Source: Prinia subflava
Lineage: Eukaryota; Chordata; Aves; Passeriformes; Cisticolidae
Reading direction: 5' to 3'
Assembly: GCF_021018805.1 (NCBI RefSeq)
Contig: NC_086247.1
Location: 148,641,285-148,705,284 of the forward strand
Length of the DNA: 64,000 nt
Both the position numbers and the translations under genes were made by a program. Within the stretch, counting starts at the first letter, position 1; each line of letters starts with the position of its first letter. Shown in pieces: positions 37,832 to 52,932 of this stretch. The notes beneath the pieces are model-generated. The model was given only the letters and a program-made list of their open reading frames with translations. It was not told the origin of the DNA and made no database searches.

Positions 37832-40800
37832 CACAGCCAGCAGGTGCCCAGGCAGCCCATCTTGGTGCCAGTCACACTCCAGGACAGTGGTGACCAGCCT
37901 TTACAACCAGACAGCCTTCCCCAGGGTGGAGGGAGCTCAGGGTGCTCCAGCCCCACCCCAAGCAGCAGCAATGGGTAACAATCCAGGCCCTGTGCAAGGT
38001 GCTGCACCAATTCTGTGCTGACAGCACGTGAAAAGCACAGCCCTGGAGCCTGAGGCTGATTCCAAGCTCCCCACCCGTGGGGAGGAAACAGGCTGCTGGC
38101 AGCACCCATCCTCCCCAAAAAGCTCTGCTGGCAGAGGCTGGGGGACACATATGCTGCTGTGGTAGGATGCAGTCTGAATATCTCAGCTCCATCATCTCCT
38201 TTTGTGTCAACACAGGTCAAAATCAGACAATTTCAATTCAGATGACATTTTCTCATCAAATTCTGTTTGAAGACATACTGCAAGCTCTGGCGCTGAAGTC
38301 GGAATACCTTTGGAACAAAAGCATGAAATTACTTCTTCCTTTCCCTTCCATCTTTTTATTTACCTCGATTTGGCAAAAGTGGAGCAATATAAACCTTTCT
38401 GTATTTAACCTTCCATCTGTCGTTCAGTCAGACAGTGTGCAGGCATCCTGAGCTCCTGTGAATTGACTCAGCACTGCATCCACTGCCCTGGACCCTCTCT
38501 GGTGTCACCCAGGAGGGGAGGAGATTTGACACCTTGCTTCCTTGTGGAAGAGAAATCTCCTAGGAGCCAGCCAAGCAGGTTTTGCTGTAACAACAGGGTC
38601 CAGAGCAGCAATTACCCCCATCAGTGAAATCTACCATGCAAAAAGCAAGCCATTAGTCCAAGTTGTAACCCTGTGGCAGCTCATTGTCACTTCTGTCACT
38701 CAGCTGCCTGGGAAAGGCCAGACAGTGCATGTGAAGTACCTGCCAGGATCTCAGCTACTCATTCAATACTTTTTTACTGTGGATAAAACAGGGCCCATAC
38801 ACCTGTAGTGCCTGGTAGGTACAGACCAGCAAAAAGCTCTTCAGGCAACCTCTGACCAGTGAAAATATCTGGTTTTCTGCCTTCCTGTTCATGGATGGCA
38901 GTGGACATCTGCACTGCTCTTTGGCTAGCACAGATGGGAAAGATGCAGTTTGTTCTTTGGAGACCTTCTAGCAAGCCTAACAAAATAGGTACCAATTATT
39001 ATATTTTGTTTACTGTAGCAAAATCCACTAAGCTGCAAAGAAAATTTGCTCAAAAAGGGGCTTTCACTGCACTGAGTTAAGTGTTAGATCTAAGTTTAAG
39101 AATGAGATCTCCAGATCTGCAGTAATAGGTCAGTAATGTAGTCAGTCTCTCTGGAGGATTATTTCTTTCCTTGGAAGTGTATTTTCCAATCCTTTGTACA
39201 TTTCCATCCTAGGGCAAACTCTACTAGAGAGTACTCCTGCAAAAAGCAATTTACGTGATCGGTTATTTTCTATATTCCCTTTCCTATTCTTTCAGCTATT
39301 TGTGCTTGGATAAGAAGCTTATATCCTCCCAGCCCAGTTTCTCTTTATCCTGCAGTCAATCTCATAATCCCATTCTTCTGATATCTTAGTTTCTTGCTGT
39401 CAAAATGATCATGATACCACAAGATTGGCAAGAGGTCCCTGTAGCCTGGGGCAAGTGAGGGAGAGCACAAGTCGGAGCAACATTGATCTCCTTCATTTTT
39501 CTTACCTAAGACCAGCTAAGAAAGCACATGGAAATGGGAATATGAATTTCCTGCCTTGCAGCCACACAATTCCCCAAGTGGAAAGTGTTTGCAGGACAGC
39601 AGCTGCTGATGGGAGGGTTGTGGGGCACTGTAGTACCACTGCAATACCAATTCTTTGAACAAGAATTTTTTTCTCATCAAATCTCTATTAATCTTTTAGG
39701 AGAAATAACTGGTTTGTCTGTTTAAATATAAGAAAATGAAATTTAATAAGAACTACGCAGCAAACACAGTCTATCTCCTAAGTAAAATCTCTGAACTACT
39801 TCATGACAGTAATGAGAGCGGATGTTCTCCTTAGGAAAGAAAAAATGTAAATAATATTGTAAGAATAATTATTTCATCTGCAAAAAGTGGCTGTAATTTC
39901 AGTGATTTCATGTGAATGATTTCTATTTACCCAGAAAAAGGGGAGAACAAGGCTTAATTTTACCTCTGGCCTATGAAGAATTAGTAGGGAGGCTGATACA
40001 GCTTTAGCCACCTTCAGGCAGACTCTAGGAACAGGGTGATTTGAGGGTCTTTCCCCTAGCCTGAATGTTTTTGTGGTATTTCAATAAAGCTGGGGGTTTT
40101 ACTGACCATCCTCATCTTCAGGTATTGAACTCTATGTTTCCCTGCAGTTTTGGTGTCTCTGGTGCAGCTGTTTGTCTCTGGGCTGTGCAGGGACAGAAGC
40201 GATGCTGGATGACAGCTGAGCTCACCTGTGTTTGCTGGGGTGGGGAATGATCACCCAATTTCCCACTTCAGAGCCTAAAGGGTGTCTGTAATTAGGGGGG
40301 CAGATCCTTCAGTCATGTTCTTGTCACTTTACCAACCTCTAGCCTCTGCCTCTCCTCATCCTGAGGTCCTGCAGCACCTCACAAGCTGGAAGGGAGAGGT
40401 GCCTCGTCCTTGTTGCTTGAAACACAGTCCTGGAATCATAAATCTGAGGCAATCCAAGAACCTGACACTTCTTGCCACAGCTTGATGGTTGCCTCATGTT
40501 GCCAAGACTTTTTCGTTTGTTATCCACCTACGTGCATATAACTGCAGAAGAATTTGTACCACTCCACATCTGGTCAAGAACAATTGAACTTACATTTCTT
40601 TTGTAGCTGATGACTTTCAGTGATTGTTTTTTGGTTTTTTTCTAAGTATTTCCCTTAGAAGTATTAGAAGATGAGTCTTTGGAAACCAAGTGTTTTCTGA
40701 TCTGAAATTCTAAGTCTCCAAATGTTACATGTGAGGAGGGAGAAATGATGAGTGGAATCAGATAAATTCTTTCCACTACTGGAGCCACAACATAAAAACA

Positions 40801-43800
40801 AACATGTTCCTGCAGGTTTTTCATCAGATATCAAAACAACATTAATTCACCAGAGTGGCAAGGGTTCCATCAGAGCTGCTGTGGACTTCTCAAACCACTG
40901 TCTAGACAGACAAAACGTGCTGTGAGACAAGTCCAGTTGAAAACTTCTCCCAGCAAAACCAGCTGTGTTTGATATTACAGGCTCAACATACCCCAAAAAC
41001 ATTAGGGGAACCATGGAAAGTTTATTGTTTGCAAACCAGGAGTCAATAACCCTTCTGCTAAGTCAACAAAAGTGTTTGGCTGTCATGCTGAGGAGGCTGT
41101 CAGGACAATCAGAGAGCAAGACAGACTGCACAGTCTGGCACTGAGTGAACACTGAGAGTTTTTGCTATTGCTGCTCCCTGCCAGCAGCGATGATCAGTGA
41201 GAAACACCTACATTACCCCTGGAATATTTTCACTGGCTGCATGCAAATAATAGCTGCTCTACCAATTGTTACCCAATGACTAGACACAAGAATAAACCCT
41301 CTAATTTTGGATGTTTAAGCTCTGCAGTTTTTACCTGAAGACCACACCAAGCCCAACCCTAGGGAGGCTCCTGTGGAGGACACTGCCCAGTGCAGGCAGA
41401 GTGGGATCCCTGGAGTCATCCCTACACAATTCAGATCCTACACCTCCACAGAGAGGGGGGACCCAGCTGTGACCGAGGACTGTGCTGAGTTTTGTCCTCA
41501 GTCATCTCAAGGCCATCATGTCCTTTGGGCAGTCAGGACTGGAGATCAAGAGAAGGAGGTAATTCTCATTCACACATGGCAGAAAACACCTGGGGAAAGG
41601 TAAGCCACAGACAACTAAAATGATAAAAAAATGCCACATGGAAAGTAAAACTGAAAGAAAACCAGTGATAACAGATATAGTAAGTAATGGCTCCCTGTGG
41701 CCAATATATTACACCAATAAAAAATCAGCATGAGGGCAGGCTCAGAGACTCAAAAATTAAATCAGAGAGTCAGAAATATCAGAAATAATTAATATTATCT
41801 TTTTCCTTTTTTTTTTAATTTCAGGGAGAACATGATTTCCTTTAAAAATCTTACTTTCTAATCCATTTCCCAGGTTTAATATCATAATTTCGGTTCCCTC
41901 ACAAAATCACATTTTCCTATTAAGTGGAATGTGAAAAGGATACCTCTACAGTGAATTTGGGAGGTGTAAGGAGGTTCTGATTTTGTGCATTTTGCCAGTG
42001 CAGATTCCTGGGAGGGCAGAACAAAGTGACAGAGCTGCCTGCCAGCAAGGAGGCCTTCTTTCAGAAAAGCTCCAAAATAGATTTCTACCAGTAATTTTGC
42101 ACAGTATGAAATCTCCTGCCTTCACAGCACCTGGCTGGGCTTGTGGCTTTCACAGACCTCAGCTGGAGAAGCCCCATGACTCAGGAGTGGGACAAACCCC
42201 CCTCATTTCATTAAAGAAATGGGAGGATTTAGCAGCAGTGGTGCCAGCTACATCTCCAAAATGAAAGCCATGCCCTGCAAGGGAGGAGGTGCTGACACAC
42301 CCACCTCACTGCTGTCCTAAAAAGTGACCCATTTCATCTGCCAGCACCTGCTCCTGGGTCCCACTGTGTCCTCAGTGGTCAGCCCATCCCCTCGGGTCTC
42401 TGCCTCAGCTGTGGCTAATTCTGCACATTTCTTACTGCTTCCTAAATTCCCAGGGAGATATCCATGTGAAAGAAGGGAAGGAGGTGTATGTCTTTATTGT
42501 GCAGGATAAAGCTGACTCTGAGCTGTAGTTTTCAGAGAAAACTTACTAAAAACATATGAAAAGCACTCCAAGGAGGATTGGGTACCGGCATCCTTCAAAC
42601 CCAGTCTGTGCTTCACGACATGATCAAAGCAAACTCTTCTTTCCAGGCAAGATGACCTCATCTTTGACTTCCTTCTTATATCAGAAAATACAAAGGCATT
42701 TTGCTGATGTGGAAATCTGAATTTTTTTTATTTTATTAATTGTGTCTTGGGTGTCTGGCAGAAATCCTAGCAACTGGGGTTACTAAAAACTTTTAGTGCA
42801 AGATGGGTAAGCAAAGGAGAAATTTGATGGTGTCACTTGTCCTTAAGAACATTTCTATGGGTGTATTCTCACTGCCAGCCTGCTAGAGAGAAAGCAGGAA
42901 CAGAGATCCAGGGAGCTTGGCCATTTTATGATCTAAAAATTGCATCTCAGTAGTAAACAAAGACCAGCCAAGGGCTGTTCCCCATCCCTGAGGGCAAGCA
43001 GCTGATTTCTCTTCCCCCAGGCAGGATGGCTTTGTGGCTGCTCTCCCCTGCCAGGGCTGTTCCCTGAATGCCCAGGCACCGGCTTGTGACCAGGGAATGT
43101 GCCAACCAAGACAGGAGAGGGATCCTCATAATGTTTGTTTTCTTGCCTCAGTTTCAAGAGGAAGACCCCTGCCTGTGTTTTAGAACAGAGATTCTTCAGC
43201 AGGCACTTTGCACTTGCTGAATCTCCCTGAAACAGGATGGAACAAAATCCCAATGTGGGAGACAAGAGAACCACAGGAGGGGAGAAGGGACATGGAAATC
43301 TTCCTGGAAGAAACACCTGTACAAAAGAGTTTGTCACACAAGGAGCAAGAGAGTGCTCTTAGTGCAATTTCAATGAATGAGTCTGTGTGAGAGCGGCCAG
43401 AAAGAGAAGGGAACTTGTGGTGGGGAGGAGGATGCAAACAGAGGAAAAAGGGCATAAATTGCAAGTAGAGCTCCTTGAAAACCTCCCATCCCCAAAGATT
43501 TTGGAATTTTCCATGAAAATTCAGCATGGAAAACATCAACTACATTTCAATGCAAATGCTAAGGTCACTTGGCATGTACCTTTTCCTTGAGAAAATACAA
43601 CTGTGACCTACAGATGGCAAAGCTTGGTCAAAACATAAAACACCTTTTGCACTGAATTAATTACAAGAATTTCAAGTGGCTTCAGGACTGCATCTTGGAA
43701 CTTAACTTGAGTATTGGGAAGGGTGAAGTCAAGATACACAGTGAGATGGAGCTTGGAGAAGATGTCATGGAAAGCAGAAATCCAGAACAATGTGGAAACA

Positions 43801-43864
43801 GGAGCAGGTTTGCTCTAAGGGTGAGACTAGGAAGATTACAGAGATGTGAGGCAATGTGAAAGAG

Positions 43865-44288
43865 GGAATTACAATTGCCTCTCCTGTGGAGATAGGCTGA
43901 GAGAGCTAAGGGACTTCAGCCTGGAGAAGAGAAGGCTCTGGGAAGAGAAGGCCTCAGAGCCCCCTCCAGTGCCTAAAGGGGCTCCAAGAGAGCTGGAGAG
44001 TGACTTTGAGCAAGGGTGTATAGTGGTAGGACAAGGGATAATGGCTTTAAACTGAAAAAAAAGAGAGATTTAGACTGGATATAAGAAAGAAATTTTACAG
44101 TGTGAGGGTGGTGAGGCACTGGAAGAGGTTTCCCAGAGAAGTTGGGACTGTTCCATCCCTGGAAAGCCAGGTTGGAAGGGCCTTGGAGCAACCTGGGATA
44201 GTGGAAGGTGTCCCTGCCCATGGCAGGGGGGTTGGAATGAGACAAGCTTTAGGTCCCTTCCAACATAAACCACTCTTTGATTCTGGGA
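43865..44288 (+). mobile_element. CR1 LINE 3' end
   Basis: The longest CR1 copy here. It includes 'gataggctgagagagctaag', 'cagcctggagaagagaaggc' (end of ORF2), 'gtggtaggacaagggataat', 'gtgagggtggtgaggcactg', 'ggtgtccctgcccatggcag' and 'aggtcccttccaacataaac', ending 'ctctttgattctggga'. The start may lie up to 40 bases earlier. Antisense to the gene. Confidence 0.95.
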
Positions 44289-47200
44289 CAGTGAAGGCCA
44301 GAACTGACCAAAATTAAAGAGAATACATTTCAGGTAGATGATAATTAAAGGAAGGAGAGATTTGGTTCATATTCAATTAGAACTAATTTAAACAAGATTC
44401 CTGCTAAGGATGACCCAAACAAAACAGGGGAAAAAATTAACACATGAATCTAGAGACAAGGAAATAGAAGAAAAGGGACTTAAATAGCAGCAAAGAAATA
44501 AAAATTCTTAGAGAGATGAAAAATCAATAGGTTTAATTCTCCTTTCCTTTGTATTGTTTGTGGTAATATAAAATTGATGGAGTAGATCTGTATCTATTGG
44601 AGATTCTCCTTAGTAAGTGTGGGTCAGTGGGTATATTGAATTTTGAGAAGTTTAACACAGTAAGACATAGACAAGTGGAACTTCAGAAAGATGAAGAAAT
44701 GTGGAATGGTAGCAGGAGACCAAAGGCAGGACCCCTTTGACTGCAGGAATTTCTTACTGTTCAATAAGACCCCAAAAGGCAGGAAATTGGTATCTGATCC
44801 TGTGTACTACATTTATTTTCAAAGTGCATTATTCAGCATTTTTCCTTGGGAAGTCACAGAACGTGTTGCCACACGTGTGCTGGGTGGAGAAATCCAGATA
44901 TGAATGTGCACTGTACATGGAAAAGATAAATTCCAGTGTCTCTTAAATATCATACACCTTCTAAGAAGGTTAAGTCTGACATGACTCACTGGTTGTTTCA
45001 CATATTCTTTTTAACAAAATATTTCTAGAGGCAACTGTTAGAATTAACAGCTCACTGCTTAGTTTTGGTGAAGAAAAATAATATTTGCAATAGTTGTTGA
45101 TTTCTTTTTTAAGTATAAAATGTTCAGGAGTAGTGAATAACGTATTAATTTTGTACCACCTGGTCTATTTTAGCATTAAAACCTTGCCTTTCCTTCAGCA
45201 CATGTTAGGAATAATTCTGTTGTCATTACCCTTTCAATGACACCCAGACAACTCGCACTGTGACATTAATAAAAAGAGACACATTTAGTTGTACCTACCT
45301 TTGCACACTCTTGCCCAATTAAATTTGACTCAGTGCCTTCTAGATTTTTAATAACTATTAGCAAGGACTTAGCCAGTGACAAACCCTTACTTACACTATT
45401 AATCAAGGACACATGTAGTACAAGAAATGGGCAGGTTTACCCTCCTGATGCCTGCTACATCAACAGGGCTGCAGTTTTCCAAATAATAACTTAGGTCCCC
45501 TTCAACCCCCTGGAATACAACCAAATCTCAGCAGAGAATCCACTAGAACCTTCACAAATAAAATATGTATGAGAACGTAAAACATACATATGGTGCATTT
45601 TATTAAAAATATTTCATCTTGTCAGTAGTTCATATAATGGAGTCAATGCTTAAACAATATTTTTAGAGAAATATCTTTGATTTGGAAACACAATTAGAAG
45701 AAAAGGCATGAGGATAGTTTCCAAGGAGTTGAGTTGATTTAATTACCTTTCTTCTTCCTTCATATTTCCAAGACATCTAAAGACACCCATAAAGGTTAAT
45801 GGAAGATAGTTTTGTATTCCCTTATATACATGCCTATGGAAGAGCACTAGCACTGTTAACAGATTTTATTTCTCTCTGATATATCCCAGTCACTCATTTA
45901 TAGATCAAGAAGCAATATTTATAATTCTACCAATAAAAATCTGCACCAAATGCCAAAATCTGTCACAGTCCACTAATAAATCTGCTTTGGATTATTGCTT
46001 TGGGAATTCCTTGTGTCACAAATAAATTTTTTTTTTAAAAAGCCTCAGTCCACTTTTTGTTTTCAGCCTCCTTTGAGCTGCTTTGAAGCGAAAGCTCACC
46101 CTTCTGTATGCCAATTTCTACTGGGATTTGAACTAGCTGTATTTTCCAATATCTCTACTTTTCTGTGGATGAATATTGCAGGCAAAAAATAGGCAGATTT
46201 TAGTGTATGTTCAACACGAACACCACATAATACCTTGAAAACACACTTGTCCCCTAACACAAGATGCAAACTCAGATTAAGTCACCAAGTGCCAAGACTC
46301 CACTCTTCAAAAGAAACAACTGAGCCTGTAGCAGGGTATAGACTCTCATTAATCTGAAGTGACAGAAAGAAGCACATTACTTTTTAGAAGTAGGTTTTGA
46401 AAGTAGTCACTCCTCCCATCTATTTTCAGGTGCATTTCCCTTCACATCTTGGGTGAAGCAGCCCTAAACCTCCCAGATTTGAATAGACTCCACTCAGTCT
46501 ACCACAGAATGGCATTTTTGAAACCCAGCAGTCTTTGATGGCTCGTCATAAATACAGTGAGGTTAATTTCCCCAAACTTTTTAGCACCAGCATCTGGTGT
46601 TACACATGGGGGCGGGATATATCTACTCTATAAAATAAATTATAGTTATTTATGTGGGTACTGATAAATCATACAGCTTTTAAAGCCTAGAGTATCAGGC
46701 AAAAGCTTTGTGTTTAAACTAACCCACAAGAGGATGGAGGCTTTCCATCTCTACTAGGAGCCATCAGAGGCTCCTGGACTGGACTGATTGATGGTTGGTG
46801 TCAAGATTTATTTTCTTTAAGCATCAGATGATGCCATCTGTTTCTGGTGGACATTTCTTCAACCCTGAGGAGGTTTAAATGCTTTAAGCAGATACAGTCA
46901 GATGTTTGCCCAAAAACATCGACTACCTGAGTGCTCTGCTTCCCAGGCTCTTCTCAAGAAAGGATGGATAATGGGGAATACAAATAGCTGAAATTGCTTT
47001 GGGACACACAGAGTGTTCAGGTAGGTGGCATGGAAATTATGAAGGGAGAAGCTGGGAAACGTGCTGGGCTTTAGCTGCCTCCTTCTGAGGTTTGAGCTCT
47101 CCAGTATCACACCAAATGTTCCCGCTGCCAGCCACAAGAACAAATGAGTAGAAGCAAGAAGGATGGTGGCATGCTGACAGCTGCTCTGACACCACTTTCT

Positions 47201-49648
47201 TTGTGTCCCTAGCTGAGCTTTTTCATTCTGGGCTTTCATTCTGGATTCTGGGCTGCTCTCCTGCAGAGCCACATGTGGCTCGGGGAAGGAAACTCGCCTC
47301 CCTCGATGAGTGTCCAGGCTGAGGAGGTAGACTCAAATGACACTTCCACTTCTTGCTAACGATCCCTTGGGCTCCCTGGCTTGTTCTGGACCCTCAAACT
47401 CTCCAGCCCTTGTTGCCAATATTTCCCAGCTCTCATTATGGCTCTTGCAGCTTGCTGATCAATCCTCCCCCTCCCCAGTGCCCCACGCGCCCTTCGCTCG
47501 CTGCTTTGCGGATTTTGTCTGTCCTGACGATGACTGTTCCTGACATGCCTCTTTATGTGCTGGCCCTCTCAGCTGATGTAACCAAAACACAAATGCACAT
47601 TTCCAGAATGTTGGGAGCTGCTGAAAGAGCAGATGAGGTGAACAGCAGCATCCAGGACATGAGCATTGGGGTGTAGAGAGAGAGGATGGAAGGGAGTGTT
47701 CATGTAAGTCTTGGGACAACATGAGCTCTCTTCAAATCTATGGCTTCCCTGCTCCCTGCAAAAAGCTGGTTTTCCACAGGTTTCACTTAATTGCAACTTA
47801 TCATTTCTTCCTTTTATTGTGCAAGAAGTGGAAGTGATGGACTCCAAGGAGAATATGTGCTTTCAGGTAGAAGTACAACATATAAAGCTGGAGGACACTG
47901 CAGACCTCTACTGCGGTTTGAAAATTAAAAATCGAAACCCTAAATGTTGTAATTTGGGCTGTCATACCTTCTTCCCAAACCTGCTTTAATTTCCAGCAAG
48001 GAGATCTAACCTAGTTAGATTTGCAATTAGAAGGAACACAATATTTTAAAATTCCACTTCATTTATATTAATTATTAGATGCAATACAAATACTACATTT
48101 TCCTCCGAGGAGATTAACCTTTATTCACACAGTGGATGTCTTCAGTGGCCCCCATGAGTAAGTCATGTTTGTTATTAAATGCAAAAATAATTACTTGATT
48201 CAGGGCAGCAAGTCTTGTTGGAACCCTTGAGTTAAGCATTTCTCTAGGGATAGACAGTAAAAACCACAAAAATAGGCCTTTGGTATTCTAGATTTGTATG
48301 TCATTTGGAAAGAAAATAAGGAGATAGCTGGAAAAGTGCTATCATATGCCATCAGAATTTCCTTTTCATTCATTTATTGACAACGGTAATCTGAATTAAA
48401 GAAACCTCATACTTTTTGGGGTAAAACAACCCTTCATTATCCTTTAAAAAGTTTTATAGTCTTCAAATTCCCAGATTTAATGCATTCTGTCTTTTAAAAC
48501 TGTTGGAGTTTTTTTGTATCTTCCCTCAGTGACAGCCCTATCATGTCAGGCAGAAATACAAATCTCCATCTGAAGACCACCTTTGACCATCCTAACATCC
48601 TTTGGTTGTCTGAGCTCTTGAAATGTAAAATTGTAATCCACTTTTACCCAGGCCTGTAAGATGCTATTTTGCTATTACTTCTGGTTTTACCACGGATAAT
48701 GATAGTTTTCTGTACCCATTTCATTTAAACAAAGAGAAAATCTGACATTACCATAAGCCTCTTTCAAGCCCAGCCGTGATCTGCTGAGAAATTTGCAGTG
48801 ATGGAGAAGCATCAGCATTGGGTGAGACAGGACTTTATGGATACTCCTACAATAATAAATTAAATGAGCTCTGGGATATTTTCTGGCATGGATGGCAAAA
48901 GCAAAAGATCCTCTTGATCTGTGTTATTAAACTTCTTCATACTCTGCACTGACCACAATATTCCAGCTGGGACAGACCCGTGCAGCTCCCATACAGCCAG
49001 CCAGTTGATGGATTCCCACAGGGTGGGCTACCAGTTCTCCTTCACACGTGGCCACATAGACTCACTCTTATGTTCCTCAATTGGAGATCATGGTGCTCAA
49101 TTAGTGACACTCAGTAATTAATTCTAGAAAACAGTTTATACAGAAGGCCATGCAATTTAAATATCTGTCCTGCCTCACACATTTACACACTACACGTTAC
49201 AGCTGCCTCTTTTGTGGTTTTTGATCTGTTTTCTTGACTCTAAACATTGAACTAAAGGCTACTTCAGCAAACAAAGCAAAAAAAAAAAGTATTAGATAGA
49301 CTAATATGTGAAATCTTATATTGCTTAGGGTCTGCTATTTAGGAAAGTGATTCAGGGCAGGGATTTGCTGTGAATTTCTTCTCATACATTAAGCTTCACA
49401 TAAAGCTGTAGTCACTTCTCTTCCCCACCCAAACAATCCTCCCAATCCCAAATCTCTGTCTTGCACATCTGTCAGGCCAGGACCCGTGCTAAATGACCCT
49501 TCATCTCTCTTGCCTTTCTCCTCCTTCCAGGCCATTATTCCCATCCAGGTTGCACTGGTGGTGCCCAATGTTCTCAGGGTCAGGAGGAACACTCTTATGA
49601 AAGAACGGGATGAAGTGGAGGCACTGAGAAGTTCTGCATTGCTCCCAT

Positions 49649-49753
49649 TCACAGAATCATCTCCTGCTTTGGGTTGGAAGGGACCTTAAAAATCACCTAT
49701 TTGCAACCCCTCTGCCATGGGCATGGCACCAGACCAGGTTGCTCAAAACCCTG
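49649..49753 (-). mobile_element. CR1 LINE 3' end fragment
   Basis: 'tcacagaatcatctcctgct' and 'gggttggaagggaccttaaa' through 'gcaccagaccaggttgctca' are the reverse complement of the CR1 3' UTR. Minus orientation. Confidence 0.88.
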
Positions 49754-51082
49754 TAACTTGATTTTTCTTTCTTGCCAGGCTGCAGAACTGTGTGTCTGCC
49801 AGAACAGCTCTGGTAACACACCTTATCAACAGACTTTGTTCAAGAGGGGAATGGTGGTGAATGACTCGTAATGAGGTTCTGTTGGTGTCTGACCAGTTTG
49901 AGAACCTGATGGAGGTTTAGTGAGACTTTCCCAGAATACCTCAGCAGGGATCTGCCCTACATGGACAGGTAAGGCAGGTAGGCAGGCAAAAACCTCTTCC
50001 ACCAAAGAATGTGACATTTCCATATTTCTGCCTATCTCATGGGCCAAATTATAACAGAAAAAACATCCATAAAGGCTTCCTGAGATGTGGAAGCAGAATG
50101 GAAAGACAGGTTTCAGGCACATTTGAACTTCTTCAGAGAAAAGTTTCCACTGAGTTTAACCAAAGTGGTCACTTCAAATCTCATCCAAACCCTGCTGGAG
50201 CAGCTCTGCTGCCAGGCACTAAAATTACCACAGGAAAACACAGGACCAGAAGGTCCACTTGGGTCAACATATCAAGCCACATGGGGATTTCTACAGCTGA
50301 GTTTGCCTCCTAGGATTGCAGGGACAGGAATAGGTAGTTTTACGGGCTATTTAGTCTGATATATTTAGAATTTTGGGGTGGTAAGATATTTTATGACTTC
50401 ACAAACTCCATTAACCAGATCTGACTATAAAGGCACCTCCATGCAATTATTTCAGATGTAGATGTTCACAGTGACTGATACATATACTCTCAAGCATTTT
50501 CTGTTGGTAAGCTACTGGTTCATAACATAAATATTTAAACAGGGCTGAGTGCATGACCTTACACTTTGTATTTCATAATTCCATGCATCATGCATTAATT
50601 CAATAATGGTTATGCAATCCTGCCTACAGGATAGAGTGGTACCCTAGAAACTGGTGGTGCTTTCTACCTTTGTGTTCTCAGAAAATGTCATCAATATTTT
50701 CCTGAGTGAATGGACAGCAGGGAAAAAAAAAAAAGGCTAGGACAGATCCTAAAGGAGGAATTCCCTTCTTATAGCTTGCTTTTAAGGAAAATTCTTAAGG
50801 TGTCACTTTCCTGCCTACAGACCCTACATGTTTACATGCTTGTGACTAATGCAAGATCCACCTTGGAAATGCAGCAGTGATTTGCCAGCTTGGGTGGATT
50901 GGGGACCAGGGGTGGATGTGGCACGGATGTACTGGGATGTGTGAATGGGACAGAGGTGAGACAACAGCAGCCCAAACTGAGCCCTGAGGGCCAGTTAATG
51001 CACTGCAGCTCTGTGGATTTAACACTAAGAGATGCTTTTTGGGTCATCCACAGCCCAGCTGGAGCAGGAGCAGAGACAGTGA

Positions 51083-51422
51083 GTGCACTACAACTCCCTA
51101 AAAGGTGCCTGTAGTCAGGTGAGGGTTGGTCTCTCTCTCCAGGCAGCAACTCACAGAACCAGAGGACACAGTCTCAAGCTGTGTCAAGGGAAATATAAGA
51201 TGGATATTAGGAAAAAGTTTTTCACAGAAAGAGTGATAAAGTACTGGAATGGCCTGCCTGAGGAGGTGGTGGAGTCACCATCCCTGGATGTGTTTAAAGA
51301 CTGGATGTGGCACTCGGTGCCATGGTTTAGTTGAGGTGTTAGGGCTGGGTTGGACTCAATGATCTTGAAAGTCTCTTCCAACCCAGTCATTCTGTGAATT
51401 CTGTGTGAATTCTGTGAATTTC
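51083..51422 (+). mobile_element. CR1 LINE 3' end, distinct subfamily
   Basis: Contains 'ggacacagtctcaagctgtg', 'aagtttttcacagaaagagt', 'gcctgaggaggtggtggagt', 'cactcggtgccatggtttag' and 'tgatcttgaaagtctcttcc', ending in repeated 'attctgtgaattctgtg'. This is a different CR1 group from the copies at 33.7 and 43.9 kb, whose tails read 'aaggtcccttccaac'. Antisense to the gene. Confidence 0.93.
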
Positions 51423-52919
51423 TGCAGCACATCAGGCTGTCCTTCCCTTGATGGCACTTCAGGAGACGCTGGCAGGAGCCATCCTTCATCCTGATGGCCA
51501 CCAGAGGGTAAAAGTGTGGCTTGTCCAGCGTGCCTCACGCACACCCAGCGAGGCTGGGAGGTTGTTGTGCCCGTGATGGAAGTGTCCCTTTTGTTCATGC
51601 ATGTTGCTAGCACCCAGCACACACAGCTGTCCCCTGAGAAGTGGCTGGTGTCACATCGGCTGACCTGGATCAGGGGGCACCAGGACCTGCCTCATGATCC
51701 TAATTCTCCCACATCATCTTAATAATTCTGTCTTGGTGGTTTTCCTTGTTCACCCCAGTAACAGAAATATACATTAAAAATACATTAAGCCCCATTGAAA
51801 ACTTAACAAAAAGCATAATTATTCATTTAGCTATTTCAGAAGCTCTCTCTTACAAAGGTGGAAGAAATTCTTATGATCTGTCTGGTTTGGCTCTACCTTT
51901 AAAGCAGCCTCAATGGCTCTAAAATGCCAGCTGGCAAGAGCAGCACAGCTTTATTGAGCAAAAGGCAGTTACATGGCATATAGTCCTCCACTACATTGTA
52001 AAGTTTAGTTCCTTAAAGATGATTCACTCATCAGCTGACCAGCCTTAAATATAGTTTCATGTGGCATTGCACACAAATTGTCCAAGACATTTTCAGGATA
52101 TATGAATAGAATCCAAAGACTAAGGATATACTAAAATTCCTTTCAACAACTGGACTGCTCTATAACACAATGTTGCCCAGGGCACTTACTAAGTTTCCTG
52201 GCTTTTCTTCCACCATTCCTTTGAATTCATGTTAGTGAGGCTGGATAAGACCTGCAAACCGAGTCACTGAACACACCACAGAACTGCAGGGGTTGTAACA
52301 ATTTCAACACCAGTTTGCAGACTTTACACGAGTTCAAGAGCAAGTGTGCTCCATAATCCTCAGCTTGCAGCCAGGAAAGTGACCACGGACATCACCATAA
52401 GGCAGATGTGACAGATAAAAGTATTTAATTTAGATGCATGTACAGATATGCTACACCAAGATTTTCTCCATGCCTCCAGATCCTATGGAAGAATTTAGAG
52501 CCCAAATGAGATACAACCTCAGGATAATATTCTTTATCAGAACTGACTCTTGAAACTCAAGAGGAGGAAAAAGATCTCAGCAAGTTAAAAGAGACTTTGC
52601 TGGCACAGATGCCAATGGAATTACAGGTAAAAGGTTTTGCACATGAGTATTTTTATTTTATTTTTATTTGAAAGGGCTCATGGTGCTTTTGAGCTACCAG
52701 AATTTTTGGATCTGATGATGTTATGCAAGTAAGTGAGCTGGTGAGTTCATTCCACTCTTATGGAAGAAAGCAACAATTTTGCAGATGCCAGAGGTGTAAG
52801 ATGACCTCCTCTCTACCTGCCCATCAACATCATGAAATCTCCATGTTGGCTCTGGATGAGTCTCATGATTCAGAATCTGTGGTTCTTTTCACCACTTTCA
52901 TCACAAATAAATAATTCCG

Positions 52920-52932
52920 TTTTTTTTTTTTT
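52920..52932. repeat. Poly-T tract
   Basis: Uninterrupted short T run followed by 'ccag'. It resembles a + strand acceptor tract, but no coding exon follows it on that strand. Confidence 0.85.

Noticed and set aside
37835..38220. GC-rich stretch after a CR1 fragment with 113-129 codon minus-strand frames
   Set aside because: Two frames overlap on the same strand without a recognisable domain. No splice-phase-compatible match to a sodium channel exon is seen, and intron 16 needs no exon because exons 16 and 17 join exactly.
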